Notes under the pieces: generated by a model
Told to the model about the DNA's origin: nothing
Seen by the model: only the letters and a program-made list of their open reading frames with translations
The model's database searches: none
Origin: Sediminimonas qiaohouensis DSM 21189
Lineage (GTDB): Bacteria > Pseudomonadota > Alphaproteobacteria > Rhodobacterales > Rhodobacteraceae
Length of the DNA: 64,000 nt
Assembly (NCBI RefSeq): GCF_000423645.1
Contig: NZ_AUIJ01000001.1
Location: 310,001 to 374,000 of the forward strand
Direction: 5' to 3'
Position numbers and translations under genes: made by a program
Part shown: positions 56,177 through 64,000 of the stretch, in pieces
Layout of the letters: each line of letters begins with the position of its first letter
Numbering within the stretch: the first letter of the stretch is position 1

Positions 56177-57595
56177 TTGGACATCGCGAATATCGCTGAC
56201 GGAATCGCGCGCCGCGTCGAGGGGCTTGGCGACACCATGACCACCGCCCTGTTCGAGCCGGTGATCCGGCTGGGCGTGACCGGTCTGTCGGGTGCGGGCA
56301 AGACGGTGTTCATCACCTCGCTGGTGGCCAACCTGCTGGACCGGGGCCGCATGCCGGGGCTGCGCGCAGCGTCCGAGGGGCGGATCATCGCGGCCTACCT
56401 GCAACCGCAGCCCGACGATACCGTGCCCCGCTTCGACTATGAGACGCACCTTGCCGCGATGACCGGCCCGGCGCCGCATTGGCCCGACAGCACGCGCGCG
56501 GTGTCGCAGCTTCGCATATCGCTGCGGGTGCGGCCGGCGGGGGTTCTGGCCGGGCTGTCGGGGCCGCGCACCGTGCATTTGGATATCGTGGATTACCCCG
56601 GTGAATGGCTGATGGACCTGGCCATGCTCGATCAGGACTACGGCACATGGTCCGCCGCGGTCCTGGAGCGGATCACACCGCATCCGCAGGCGCACGCGTT
56701 CCTGTCGCTCATGCGAGGCACCGATTCCGCCGCACCCCATGACGAGGGCCGCGCGCAGGACCTCGCAGCGCGATACACCGCCTACCTGCACGATGCACGC
56801 TCGCGCGGGCTGTGCGATGGCACGCCGGGGCGGTTCCTGCTGCCCGGCGAAATGGCCGGCTCGCCCGTCCTGACCTTCGCGCCCCTGCCCCTTGCGGAGC
56901 GTCGGCCAAAGCGCGGCAGCCTCGGCCACGAAATGGCGCGCCGCTTCGACGCCTACAAGGCGCAGGTCGTGCGCCCGTTCTTTCGCGATCATTTTGCCCG
57001 GATCGACCGGCAGGTGGTGCTGGTGGACGCGCTAGAAGCCCTGCATAACGGCCCCGCCGCGGTCGAGGATCTGCGCCGCACCATGGCGGGCATCCTGACC
57101 GCGTTTCGCCCCGGCCCCAACGGCCCGCTCGCGCGGCTGCTACGGGGGCGGCGGGTGGATCGTATCCTGTTCGCGGCAACGCGGGCGGACCACCTGCACC
57201 ACACGCAACATGCCGGGCTGCGCGCGATCATGCAGGCGCTGACGCGCGACGCCCGCGACCGCGCCGATTTCGCTGGCGCCAAAACCGACGCGATGGCCAT
57301 CGCCGCCCTGCGCGCCACGGTCGAGGACACCATCACCCATGACGGCCAGACCCTGAACTGCGTGCGGGGCACGCTGACCGAAGGCGGGCGGCACGTGTCG
57401 CTCTATCCCGGCGCCCTGCCCGAAGATCCCGCGCGCATCCTGTCGCCGGCGCGGGCCGGGGCGGATCGCTGGCTGGACGCGCAATACGACGTGATGCGCT
57501 TTGCCCCGGCGCCGCTGGCCCTCAAACCCGGTGACGGGCCACCGCATATCCGGCTGGACCGCGCGGCGGAGTTCCTGATCGGAGACAAGCTATGA
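56177..57595 (+). CDS. ycjX: YcjX-family P-loop protein
   Basis: 472 residues from a TTG start at 56177. The family begins LxDIADGIAR just before the first conserved segment, and AGGAG (56163-56167) is at the right distance; an ATG at 56237 would cut the conserved N-terminus. The Walker A is GLSGAGKT (36-43). DYPGEWLMDLAMLDQDYG and FAATRADHLHHTQH are family blocks. YcjX is a stress-induced GTPase-like protein linked to the phage-shock response in enterics. It overlaps ycjF by four bases. Confidence 0.92.
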   Translation: MDIANIADGIARRVEGLGDTMTTALFEPVIRLGVTGLSGAGKTVFITSLVANLLDRGRMPGLRAASEGRIIAAYLQPQPDDTVPRFDYETHLAAMTGPAPHWPDSTRAVSQLRISLRVRPAGVLAGLSGPRTVHLDIVDYPGEWLMDLAMLDQDYGTWSAAVLERITPHPQAHAFLSLMRGTDSAAPHDEGRAQDLAARYTAYLHDARSRGLCDGTPGRFLLPGEMAGSPVLTFAPLPLAERRPKRGSLGHEMARRFDAYKAQVVRPFFRDHFARIDRQVVLVDALEALHNGPAAVEDLRRTMAGILTAFRPGPNGPLARLLRGRRVDRILFAATRADHLHHTQHAGLRAIMQALTRDARDRADFAGAKTDAMAIAALRATVEDTITHDGQTLNCVRGTLTEGGRHVSLYPGALPEDPARILSPARAGADRWLDAQYDVMRFAPAPLALKPGDGPPHIRLDRAAEFLIGDKL

Positions 57596-58584
57596 CAAAC
57601 GGACCGGTTATTCAGGACGCAGGCGGCGGCCCCGCCCCCGACCCGCAAAATGCGCCCCCCGTCCCCGACGACGCCCCCGCGCAGGCGCAAGGCCGCGCAA
57701 TGCAGCGCGCCGCGCGCCTTGCGGCGCGGCGGCCCTCGCGGCTGGCGCGGTGGGGCTGGGGGCTGGCGCTGGCGCTTGTGGGCGCGGCACTGTCGGTGGC
57801 GGCGTGGGATTTCGCCGCCGCCCTGATCCATCGCCTGCCGCTTCTGGGCTACGCGGTTGTCGCACTGATCGCGGGGCTGCTGATCGTGCTGGCGATCACC
57901 GCCCTGCGCGAGCTTGCCGCCTATATCCGCCTGGGCCGGATCGACCGCATTCAGCGACAGGCGCAGGCCGCACGCGACACCGCATCGCTGACTGAGGCGC
58001 GCGCCGCCGTCGCGGCCCTCGACGCCCTTTACCGAGGGCGCGACGATCTGAACTGGGCGCGCGCCCGGCTGACTGAGCGGCAAGGCGATCCGGTGGATGC
58101 CGCCGACCTGCTGGAGCTGGCCGAGGCCGAATTGCTGACGCCGCTGGATCGCGCCGCGCTGGCGCAGGTGGAAACCGCGGCACGGCAGGTGGCGATGGTC
58201 ACCGCGCTGGTGCCGCTGGCCCTGGCCGACGTGATCGCGGCGCTGACCGCGAATATCCGGATGATCCGCGCCATTGCCGAGATCTACGGCGGGCGCTCGG
58301 GCCTGATCGGCGGCTGGCGCCTGACGCGGGCAGTGATGGCGCACATGATGGCCACCGGCGCGGTGGCCATAGGCGACGACATGATCGGTTCGCTGGCCGG
58401 CGGCGGGCTACTGTCCAAGCTCTCGCGCCGCTTTGGCGAAGGGGTGGTGAACGGCGCACTGACGGCGCGCGTCGGCGTCGCCGCGATGGCGGTCTGCCGC
58501 CCCCTGCCTTATGGCCCCCGCCGGCGGCCATCGGTATCGGCAACGGTGCGCCGCGCACTGAGCGGGCTGTTCAACCAGGGCTAG
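57592..58584 (+). CDS. ycjF: YcjF-family membrane protein
   Basis: 330 residues: a Pro/Ala-rich N-terminal tail (about 1-50), two membrane helices (WGLALALVGAALSVAAWDF; LGYAVVALIAGLLIVLAIT) and the TIGR01620/DUF697 C-terminal domain (MIRAIAEIYGGRSGLIGGWRL). It is the partner of YcjX and the start overlaps its stop as ATGA. Its function is unknown beyond envelope stress. Confidence 0.92.
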   Translation: MTNGPVIQDAGGGPAPDPQNAPPVPDDAPAQAQGRAMQRAARLAARRPSRLARWGWGLALALVGAALSVAAWDFAAALIHRLPLLGYAVVALIAGLLIVLAITALRELAAYIRLGRIDRIQRQAQAARDTASLTEARAAVAALDALYRGRDDLNWARARLTERQGDPVDAADLLELAEAELLTPLDRAALAQVETAARQVAMVTALVPLALADVIAALTANIRMIRAIAEIYGGRSGLIGGWRLTRAVMAHMMATGAVAIGDDMIGSLAGGGLLSKLSRRFGEGVVNGALTARVGVAAMAVCRPLPYGPRRRPSVSATVRRALSGLFNQG

Positions 58585-59035
58585 GTGCTGCCCGAACCCA
58601 GAACTCGCACCATTAAACGGTTTTAGCCGCCGCCAATCCACAGGTCTGCCGCGGCAGAGTGGCGGGCAGTATTGGCCCAGAGCAATCCTTGAGAAACCGG
58701 TCGATGAGCCGCGCATCGTTGGGCCGCGGTGCGGCGATCCTACGATGGTGATGGGCATTTAATGCCAGCCAAACCCGAAAAACCTCAGAGCATTGCGCAG
58801 GTGTCAGCAAAATCGCCGTGCCGTCACGCCGGAGGCGTGCCGATGTTGGGCGGCGCCCCTTTGGGGCGGGGGGGCGGCCCGGCGATGCGCGGCGGCGCGT
58901 ACCGCGGCTTGACTCCGCGCGGGGCGCTATGGCGAAAGGCAACAACAGGCCATGCAGCACCCACCCTCGGGACCGGGCGCGACCCTTGCACCCATTGCCC
59001 CTTGACCTGCGCCGCCGGACAGGAAAAGCAAGGAC
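58585..59035. other. Intergenic region, 451 bp, without a supported gene
   Basis: It contains a conserved in-frame peptide relic on the minus strand (58681-58742) and two perfect hairpins, CACGCC-GGA-GGCGTG (58825-58839) and CGCCCC-TTT-GGGGCG (58854-58868). Open frames here lack ribosome sites and coherent composition. The hrpB promoter should lie near its end. Confidence 0.5.
58681..58742 (-). pseudogene. Short coding relic, copy A
   Basis: Read on the minus strand, 58738-58688 gives IAAPRPNDARLIDRFL. The plus-strand segment 63787-63836 gives IAAPRPVDARLLNRFL, with about 80% DNA identity and most base differences at third codon positions. Both lack an intact surrounding gene. The parent family is not recognised; the length and pattern could fit the N-terminus of a tyrosine recombinase, but that is only a thought. 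Confidence 0.4.
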
Positions 59036-61489
59036 ATGCCCGATCGCCTGCCCATTGATGATGTCATACCCGATCTGACCCGCGCGCTGGCGGCGCGCGG
59101 GCGCGCGGTGCTGCAGGCCCCGCCGGGCGCGGGCAAAACGACGCGCGTGCCGCTTGCGCTAATGGAGGCGGGCCTGACGCAAGGCCGCATCCTGATGCTT
59201 GAGCCGCGCCGCCTTGCCGCGCGCGCCGCCGCCGAGCGAATGGCACAAACCCTAAGCGAGCCGGTGGGTCAGCGCGTCGGCTACCGCATGCGCGGCGCGT
59301 CCAAGGTCACCGGCGATACCCGGATCGAGGTCGTGACCGAGGGCATCCTGACACGCATGATCCAGTCCGATCCCGAACTCACCGGCGTCGGGGCGGTGAT
59401 CTTCGACGAGTTTCACGAACGCTCGCTCAATGCCGATCTGGGGCTTGCGCTGTGCCTCGAATTGGCCGGGGCGCTGCGCGAGGATCTGTTGCTGCTGGTG
59501 ATGTCGGCCACGCTTGATGCCGGGCCGGTGGCGGCGCTGATGGGGGACGCGCCCATGATCACGTCGCACGGGCGCAGCTACCCGGTGGATATCCACTGGC
59601 GGGACACCCCGCTGCCCAAGCGCGCGCGACTCGAGGCCGAAACCGCCGATCAGATCGTAAAGGCGGCATCAGAGACCGAAGGCGGCATCCTTGTGTTCCT
59701 GCCCGGCGAGGGCGAGATCCGTCGCACCGAAGCTGCACTCAAAGGGCGACTGCCCGAGGGGTGCACGGTGCGCCCCCTGTTCGGCGCGATGGAGTTCGCC
59801 GCACAGCGCGCCGCCATCGCCCCCGTACGCACCGGGCGCAAGGTGGTGCTTGCCACCGCGATTGCCGAAACATCCCTTACGATCGAGGATATCCGTGTCG
59901 TCGTCGATGGCGGACGGGCGCGCCGCGCCCGGTTCGATCCCGGATCGGGCATGTCGCGGCTGGTGACCGAGCCGGTCACCCGCGCCGAGGCCGAGCAGCG
60001 CGCCGGCCGCGCCGGGCGTGTCGCGCCGGGGCACTGCTACCGCCTGTGGACCAAGGGGGGCGAGGGCGCGCTGCCCGCCTACCCTCCGGCCGAGATCGAA
60101 GCCGCCGACCTGTCGGCGCTGGCGCTTGAGCTGGCCCTGTGGGGGGCGGCGCCCGAGGACCTGCCGTTCCTGACCCCGCCCAACCCCGGCGCCTATGCCG
60201 AGGCGCAGGCGCTGCTGCAAATGCTGGGCGCGCTCGACCGCTCGCGCCGGATTACCGCACATGGCCGGGCGCTGGCGGCGCTGCCGCTGCACCCGCGGCT
60301 TGCGCATATGCTCACCCGCGCGGGACCGCAGGCGGCGCCGCTGGCCGCGCTTCTGTCGGACCGCGATCCGCTGGGGCGCGGCGCGCCGGTGGACCTGTCG
60401 CTCAGGCTGGCGGCGCTGGCCGATCCCAAGCGCTACAACGAGCGCCATCCGCACCCGGCCAGCCGTCCCGCCCTGTCCCGCATCGACGCAGAGGCAAAGC
60501 GCCTGCGCAAGCTGATCAAACCCACGGGCACCGATACCCTCGGCCCCGCGGAAATGGCCGCGCTTGCCTATCCCGACCGCATCGGTCAGCGCCGCAAGGG
60601 CACCGCGCCGCGCTTTGTCCTTTCGGGGGGCAAGGGCGCCGTTCTGGACGAGCACGACCCGCTGGCGGGCGCGCCGTTCCTTGTAGTGACGGACACCGAC
60701 GGCAACCCGCGCGAGGCGCGCATCCGTCAGGCCATCGCCATCACGCAGGCCGAGATCCGGGCGCAGTTCGCTGAGTTGATAGGCTGGCACGACATCTGCG
60801 AATGGTCGCGCCGCGACCGCCGCGTCACCGCCCGCCAGCAAGAGCGCCTCGGCGCCCTCATACTGGACGACCGCATATGGAAAGACGCCCCGCCCGAGGC
60901 CATCGCCCGCGCCATGCTGGACGGTGTGCGCGAGCTGGGCCTGTCCCCGTCCCCGGCAGCGCACCGCTTCATGGCGCGGGTGGCGCTGGTGCGCGCAGGC
61001 GGTGCCGATATGCCGGACATGAGCGAGCCTGCCCTCATGGACACGCTTGAGGATTGGCTGCTGCCATTCCTGTCGGGCGTGCGTACGGCGCAGGATTGGA
61101 AAGGGTTCGATATTCTGCCGGCCCTGCGCGCCATGCTGGATTGGGACGCCATGAAAGAGCTGGACCGCGCCGCGCCCGCGCATTTCACCACGCCGCTGGG
61201 GCGCAAGATCCCCATCGACTACTCGGGCGAGGCCCCCGAAATCACCCTGCGCCTGCAGGAAATGTTCGGCCAGGCGACACACCCCACGGTTGCCGGGCAA
61301 CCGCTGCGCGTGACGCTGCTGTCGCCTGCCGGGCGGCCCGTGCAAACGACGATGGACATTCCCGGCTTCTGGGCCAGTTCTTATGCTGATGTGCGCAAGG
61401 ACATGCGCGGGCGCTACCCCAAACACCCCTGGCCCGAGGACCCGACCCAAGCCGATCCAACCCTGCGCGCCAAACGCCGAGCGCCTTGA
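59036..61489 (+). CDS. hrpB: ATP-dependent helicase HrpB
   Basis: 817 residues, family length. Walker A PPGAGKTT (29-36), Walker B DEFH (124-127), SAT motif VMSATLD and the C-terminal HrpB domain. It is a DEAH-type RNA helicase of uncertain role in bacteria. It begins just after AAAGCAAGGACATG. It is not obviously in an operon with its neighbours. Confidence 0.95.
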   Translation: MPDRLPIDDVIPDLTRALAARGRAVLQAPPGAGKTTRVPLALMEAGLTQGRILMLEPRRLAARAAAERMAQTLSEPVGQRVGYRMRGASKVTGDTRIEVVTEGILTRMIQSDPELTGVGAVIFDEFHERSLNADLGLALCLELAGALREDLLLLVMSATLDAGPVAALMGDAPMITSHGRSYPVDIHWRDTPLPKRARLEAETADQIVKAASETEGGILVFLPGEGEIRRTEAALKGRLPEGCTVRPLFGAMEFAAQRAAIAPVRTGRKVVLATAIAETSLTIEDIRVVVDGGRARRARFDPGSGMSRLVTEPVTRAEAEQRAGRAGRVAPGHCYRLWTKGGEGALPAYPPAEIEAADLSALALELALWGAAPEDLPFLTPPNPGAYAEAQALLQMLGALDRSRRITAHGRALAALPLHPRLAHMLTRAGPQAAPLAALLSDRDPLGRGAPVDLSLRLAALADPKRYNERHPHPASRPALSRIDAEAKRLRKLIKPTGTDTLGPAEMAALAYPDRIGQRRKGTAPRFVLSGGKGAVLDEHDPLAGAPFLVVTDTDGNPREARIRQAIAITQAEIRAQFAELIGWHDICEWSRRDRRVTARQQERLGALILDDRIWKDAPPEAIARAMLDGVRELGLSPSPAAHRFMARVALVRAGGADMPDMSEPALMDTLEDWLLPFLSGVRTAQDWKGFDILPALRAMLDWDAMKELDRAAPAHFTTPLGRKIPIDYSGEAPEITLRLQEMFGQATHPTVAGQPLRVTLLSPAGRPVQTTMDIPGFWASSYADVRKDMRGRYPKHPWPEDPTQADPTLRAKRRAP

Positions 61490-61520
61490 ATGGGCGGCAG
61501 CCGCTCCTATGGCGCGGATT

Positions 61521-61549
61521 TTGCAATTTGCGCGGCATATGTGTATGCT
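61521..61549 (+). promoter_or_regulatory. Putative sigma-70 promoter for Nudix gene
   Basis: TTGCAA (61521-61526), 17-bp spacer, TATGCT (61544-61549), about 44 bp before the Nudix ATG. Four of six matches in each hexamer. Confidence 0.4.
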
Positions 61550-61592
61550 ACCCGATCACAACAAAAAAACGAGCAGATAAAGAAAAACAGCT

Positions 61593-62051
61593 ATGCATGA
61601 TGGACTGAAGCGCGCCTGGGACGAGGTCGTGCGCCCCTTGCTCTCGCGCCCGAAAAGATTTCAGGTGGCCGCACTTTGCACGGACGGAGAGGGCGATGAC
61701 CTTCGCGTTCTATTGATCACCTCGCGCGGCACCGGGCGATGGATCTTGCCCAAGGGCTGGCCGATCGATGGGCTGAACGCCCCCGGCGCGGCCCTGCGCG
61801 AGGCGTGGGAAGAGGCCGGCGTCAAAACGGCCGAAGCCGAGGCCGAGGCGATCGGCACCTATGACTACGCCAAGACGCTCGACAACGGTGCCGTGGTGCC
61901 GGTGGAAACTCACGTATTCAAGGCCAATGTTGTCGAGTTGAGCGACGACTACCCGGAATCTGATGAACGCACGCGCCGCTGGGTCCGCCCGCAAGAGGCC
62001 TCTGAGATGGTGGACGAACCCGGCCTGCGTGACATCTTGAAAAATTTGTAA
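61593..62051 (+). CDS. Nudix hydrolase
   Basis: 152 residues. The Nudix box is GWPIDGLNAPGAALREAWEEAG: the REAWEEAG helix is intact, but the first conserved Glu of the GX5E part is Leu here, as in some diphosphoinositol-polyphosphate-type members. FDIPP-like length and a basic N-terminus (RAWDEVVRPLLSRPKRF) fit enzymes cutting polyphosphate or dinucleotide substrates. The stop codon overlaps the first repeat of the Pho-box-like array before pit. Confidence 0.88.
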   Translation: MHDGLKRAWDEVVRPLLSRPKRFQVAALCTDGEGDDLRVLLITSRGTGRWILPKGWPIDGLNAPGAALREAWEEAGVKTAEAEAEAIGTYDYAKTLDNGAVVPVETHVFKANVVELSDDYPESDERTRRWVRPQEASEMVDEPGLRDILKNL

Positions 62052-62075
62052 CGCCCGCGTGACGGTATTGTAACG
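62047..62075 (+). promoter_or_regulatory. Three-repeat Pho-box-like array upstream of pit
   Basis: Seven-base units TGTAACG (62047-62053), CGTGACG (62058-62064) and TGTAACG (62069-62075) lie at exact 11-bp steps. PhoB binds tandem 7-bp units with 11-bp period (consensus near CTGTCAT); TGTAAC is a known variant in alphaproteobacteria. A stem AACGCAAG-C-CTTGCGTT overlaps the end (62072-62088). Confidence 0.5.
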
Positions 62076-62138
62076 CAAGCCTTGCGTTTGCACGGTTTCC
62101 CCACTACGCCCTTTCGCCGAAGATGGCAGGGGGCAGGC

Positions 62139-63620
62139 GTGGCCAAATCACCGCATGACACCCAGTGGAAAACACTGGACAAGGACCTGAACCGCATTTC
62201 GCAGGTCGAATATGCCACCGCCCACGTCGCGCGCCCGCTGGTCGCGCCGGGCGTGGCGCTTGCGTTCATGGTGGTCGCCGGACTGGCAGCCGCCGTGTTC
62301 TTCGGACAGACCCCGATGAATTTCATCGTCGTGGTGGCGGCGGTTTTCGGCGCCTACATGGCCCTGAACATCGGCGCCAACGACGTCGCCAACAACATGG
62401 CCCCGGCCGTGGGTGCCAACGCGCTGACCATGGGCGGCGCCATCGCCATTGCCGCAGTATGCGAAAGCGCCGGCGCGCTTTTGGCCGGGGGAGACGTGGT
62501 TTCGACCATATCCAAGGGGATCATCGACCCCGCTGGCGTCTCGGAACAAGCCACGTTCATCTGGGCAATGATGGCTGCCTTGCTCAGTGCGGCGCTCTGG
62601 ATCAACCTGGCCACCTGGGTTGGCGCGCCGGTATCCACCACCCATTCCGTCGTCGGCGGCGTGATGGGCGCGGGCATCGCAGCGGCAGGGCTGGCGGCGG
62701 TCAACTGGCCCACTATGGGCGCCATCGCCGCAAGCTGGGTTATCTCGCCGGTGCTGGGCGGGGCGATCGCCGCAGCGTTCCTGGCGTTCATCAAGACCTA
62801 CATCATCTACCGCGACGACAAGATCGCCGCCGCGCGCCGCTGGGTGCCGGTGCTGGTGGCGATCATGGCCGGCGCGTTCGCCGCCTACCTCGCACTAAAG
62901 GGGCTCAAGCGGATCGTGCATATCGACATCTCGATCGCGCTCCTGATCGGGGCGGCGGCCGGCCTTGTGACATGGGCGACCACGCGTCCCCTGATCCGGC
63001 GCCAGTCCGAGGGGATGGAGAACCGCAACAAGTCGCTCAAGACCCTCTTCAGCCTGCCGCTGATCCTGTCGGCGGCCCTGCTGAGCTTTGCGCATGGTGC
63101 CAATGACGTGGCCAACGCCGTCGGGCCCTTGGCGGCGATCGTGCACGCCGCACAGGTCGGCATGGCCAGCGCCAAGGTCGCGATCCCGTTCTGGGTCATG
63201 GTGATCGGCGCGTTCGGCATCTCCTTTGGCCTGTTCCTGTTCGGTCCCAAGCTGATCCGCATGGTCGGCAGCCAGATCACCAAGCTGAACCCGATGCGCG
63301 CCTATTGCGTGGCGCTTTCGGCGGCGATCACCGTGATCGTAGCCAGTTGGCTGGGCCTGCCCGTCAGCTCCACACATATAGCGGTCGGGGCGGTATTCGG
63401 CGTCGGGTTCTTCCGCGAATGGTACGCCGAAAGGCGGCGACGCAACGGGGCGGGGAACGGCAACAAAAGCAAGCGGATCGCCCCCGAGGAACGCCGCCGC
63501 CGCAAGCTTGTCCGGCGCAGCCACTTCATGACCATCGTCGCCGCATGGGTCATCACGGTGCCCGCGGCGGCCCTGTTGTCCGGCGGCATTTTCCTGCTGA
63601 TGAACATGATCGTTCTTTGA
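62139..63620 (+). CDS. pit: Inorganic phosphate transporter (Pit family)
   Basis: 493 residues from a GTG at 62139, chosen because GGGGGCAGG precedes it and the peptide AKSPHDTQWKTLDKDL is the expected N-terminus; a TTG 57 bp upstream has no support. Two repeats of the Pit signature occur, GANDVANNMAP near residue 80 and GANDVANAVGP near residue 325, with STTHS and SSTHIAVG as partner motifs. A Lys/Arg-rich loop lies before the last helix. It imports phosphate with protons. The array just upstream suggests PhoB control. Confidence 0.94.
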   Translation: MAKSPHDTQWKTLDKDLNRISQVEYATAHVARPLVAPGVALAFMVVAGLAAAVFFGQTPMNFIVVVAAVFGAYMALNIGANDVANNMAPAVGANALTMGGAIAIAAVCESAGALLAGGDVVSTISKGIIDPAGVSEQATFIWAMMAALLSAALWINLATWVGAPVSTTHSVVGGVMGAGIAAAGLAAVNWPTMGAIAASWVISPVLGGAIAAAFLAFIKTYIIYRDDKIAAARRWVPVLVAIMAGAFAAYLALKGLKRIVHIDISIALLIGAAAGLVTWATTRPLIRRQSEGMENRNKSLKTLFSLPLILSAALLSFAHGANDVANAVGPLAAIVHAAQVGMASAKVAIPFWVMVIGAFGISFGLFLFGPKLIRMVGSQITKLNPMRAYCVALSAAITVIVASWLGLPVSSTHIAVGAVFGVGFFREWYAERRRRNGAGNGNKSKRIAPEERRRRKLVRRSHFMTIVAAWVITVPAAALLSGGIFLLMNMIVL

Positions 63621-64000
63621 ACGCGCTGCGCCACCGGCCGGCCGCGAGAGCCATTTGGCCGCTATTTGCAAGTAGACCATAGCGTTAGGGCCGCTTGTCC
63701 AATCACAAGCCTTTTTATGGAAACAGTATAAATTGCCTTAGAGGCCTTGCACCATTGCGCGGAATAGCGCCCGAAGGGCGCTGCGCATCGCCGCACCGCG
63801 ACCCGTCGATGCGCGCCTCCTCAACCGTTTTCTCGAAGTCCACAACAGGCCATCACCGCCAGAGACGGCCACACCCTCCACGGACAACATGGATCGCGGC
63901 TCTACACGCAGGGCAAGTCACCTGGCGCAACCTGAGCAGAAGACAGATGTCGCTTTTCACACAAGCGCGCTATCCTTAAGCAATGGGATGAGCGAGTCGA
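63621..64000. other. Window end, 380 bp, without a supported gene
   Basis: No open frame here has a ribosome site and coherent composition. The region holds the perfect hairpin AGCGCCC-GAA-GGGCGCT (63766-63782), 3 bp before copy B of the coding relic (63785-63840), and ends without a recognisable gene start. Confidence 0.5.
63785..63840 (+). pseudogene. Short coding relic, copy B
   Basis: Reads IAAPRPVDARLLNRFLE from 63787, matching copy A at 58681-58742 (minus strand). In this frame a stop lies about 48 bp upstream, and the sequence beyond the match is unrelated to copy A. No intact gene surrounds it. Confidence 0.4.

Noticed and set aside
58613-58960. 115-residue minus-strand open frame containing relic copy A
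   Set aside because: The first half is low-complexity Arg/Ala/Pro, crosses two hairpins and lacks a ribosome site; only the short relic is supported.
63695-63979. 94-residue plus-strand open frame at the window end
   Set aside because: It is not in the frame of the conserved relic motif and shows no domain or ribosome site.

Overview
The window is about 64 kb of gene-dense, GC-rich chromosome from an alphaproteobacterium, almost certainly a member of the Rhodobacterales (Roseobacter/Rhodobacter group). Support comes from the dprA-topA order, the block ybgC-tolQRAB-pal-cpoB-tilS-ftsH, a Tad pilus locus with GAVTVDW-type Flp pilins, a TakP-like TRAP system and the TTAA-N7-TTAA (CtrA-type) sites. 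I see no rRNA, tRNA, CRISPR array, insertion sequence or prophage. It looks like vertically inherited chromosome with a few accessory cassettes.

Layout: (1) 1-4528: end of dprA, topA, and scoAB (3-oxoacid CoA-transferase). (2) 4625-7658: a translationally coupled trio of a YbhN-type membrane protein, a DprE1-like FAD oxidoreductase and a DprE2-like SDR, followed by a convergent lytic transglycosylase. (3) 8495-22806: Tad (Flp) pilus locus with two pilins, CpaB, CpaC secretin, an OmpA-type lipoprotein, CpaE, CpaF, TadB, TadC, two TPR lipoproteins and the CpaA prepilin peptidase. It is flanked by a GT-C-like membrane protein and an AAA+ ATPase. (4) 22889-24940: a PdeM-like phosphoesterase with altered metal ligands, a membrane LytTR regulator and a PaaI-type thioesterase. 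(5) 25041-29662: a one-carbon cluster on the minus strand (fhs, a chorismate mutase, a divergent FolD, a canonical FolD) and a MOSC protein. (6) 29895-38912: ftsH, tilS and the Tol-Pal operon. (7) 39064-45659: a three-gene TRAP transporter with an unusually long DctQ, lrgAB, and a Crp/Fnr regulator coupled to a DUF4202 gene. (8) 45865-55014: two convergent operons, a Liv-type ABC importer plus an alpha/beta hydrolase on the plus strand, and a TetR regulator, enoyl-CoA hydratase-like protein, acyl-CoA ligase and a MaoC pair on the minus strand. (9) 55054-63620: CDF efflux pump, ycjXF, hrpB, a Nudix hydrolase and a Pit phosphate transporter. (10) 63621-64000: no gene I can support.

The strongest new observation is in region 8. 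A 24-bp site, 22/24 identical in its two copies, lies inside the promoter of each of the two convergent operons, at their far ends (45796-45819 and 55020-55043). This suggests that one TetR repressor controls uptake and CoA-dependent breakdown of one unidentified carboxylic acid. Other points worth attention are a MaoC gene pair in which only one member keeps the hydratase motif, a FolD paralogue lacking the catalytic Lys and Asp, a PdeM homologue with two metal-ligand changes, CtrA-type boxes before the pilin gene, a three-repeat Pho-box-like array before pit, a repeated intergenic element, and two short diverged in-frame sequence relics at 58.7 and 63.8 kb.
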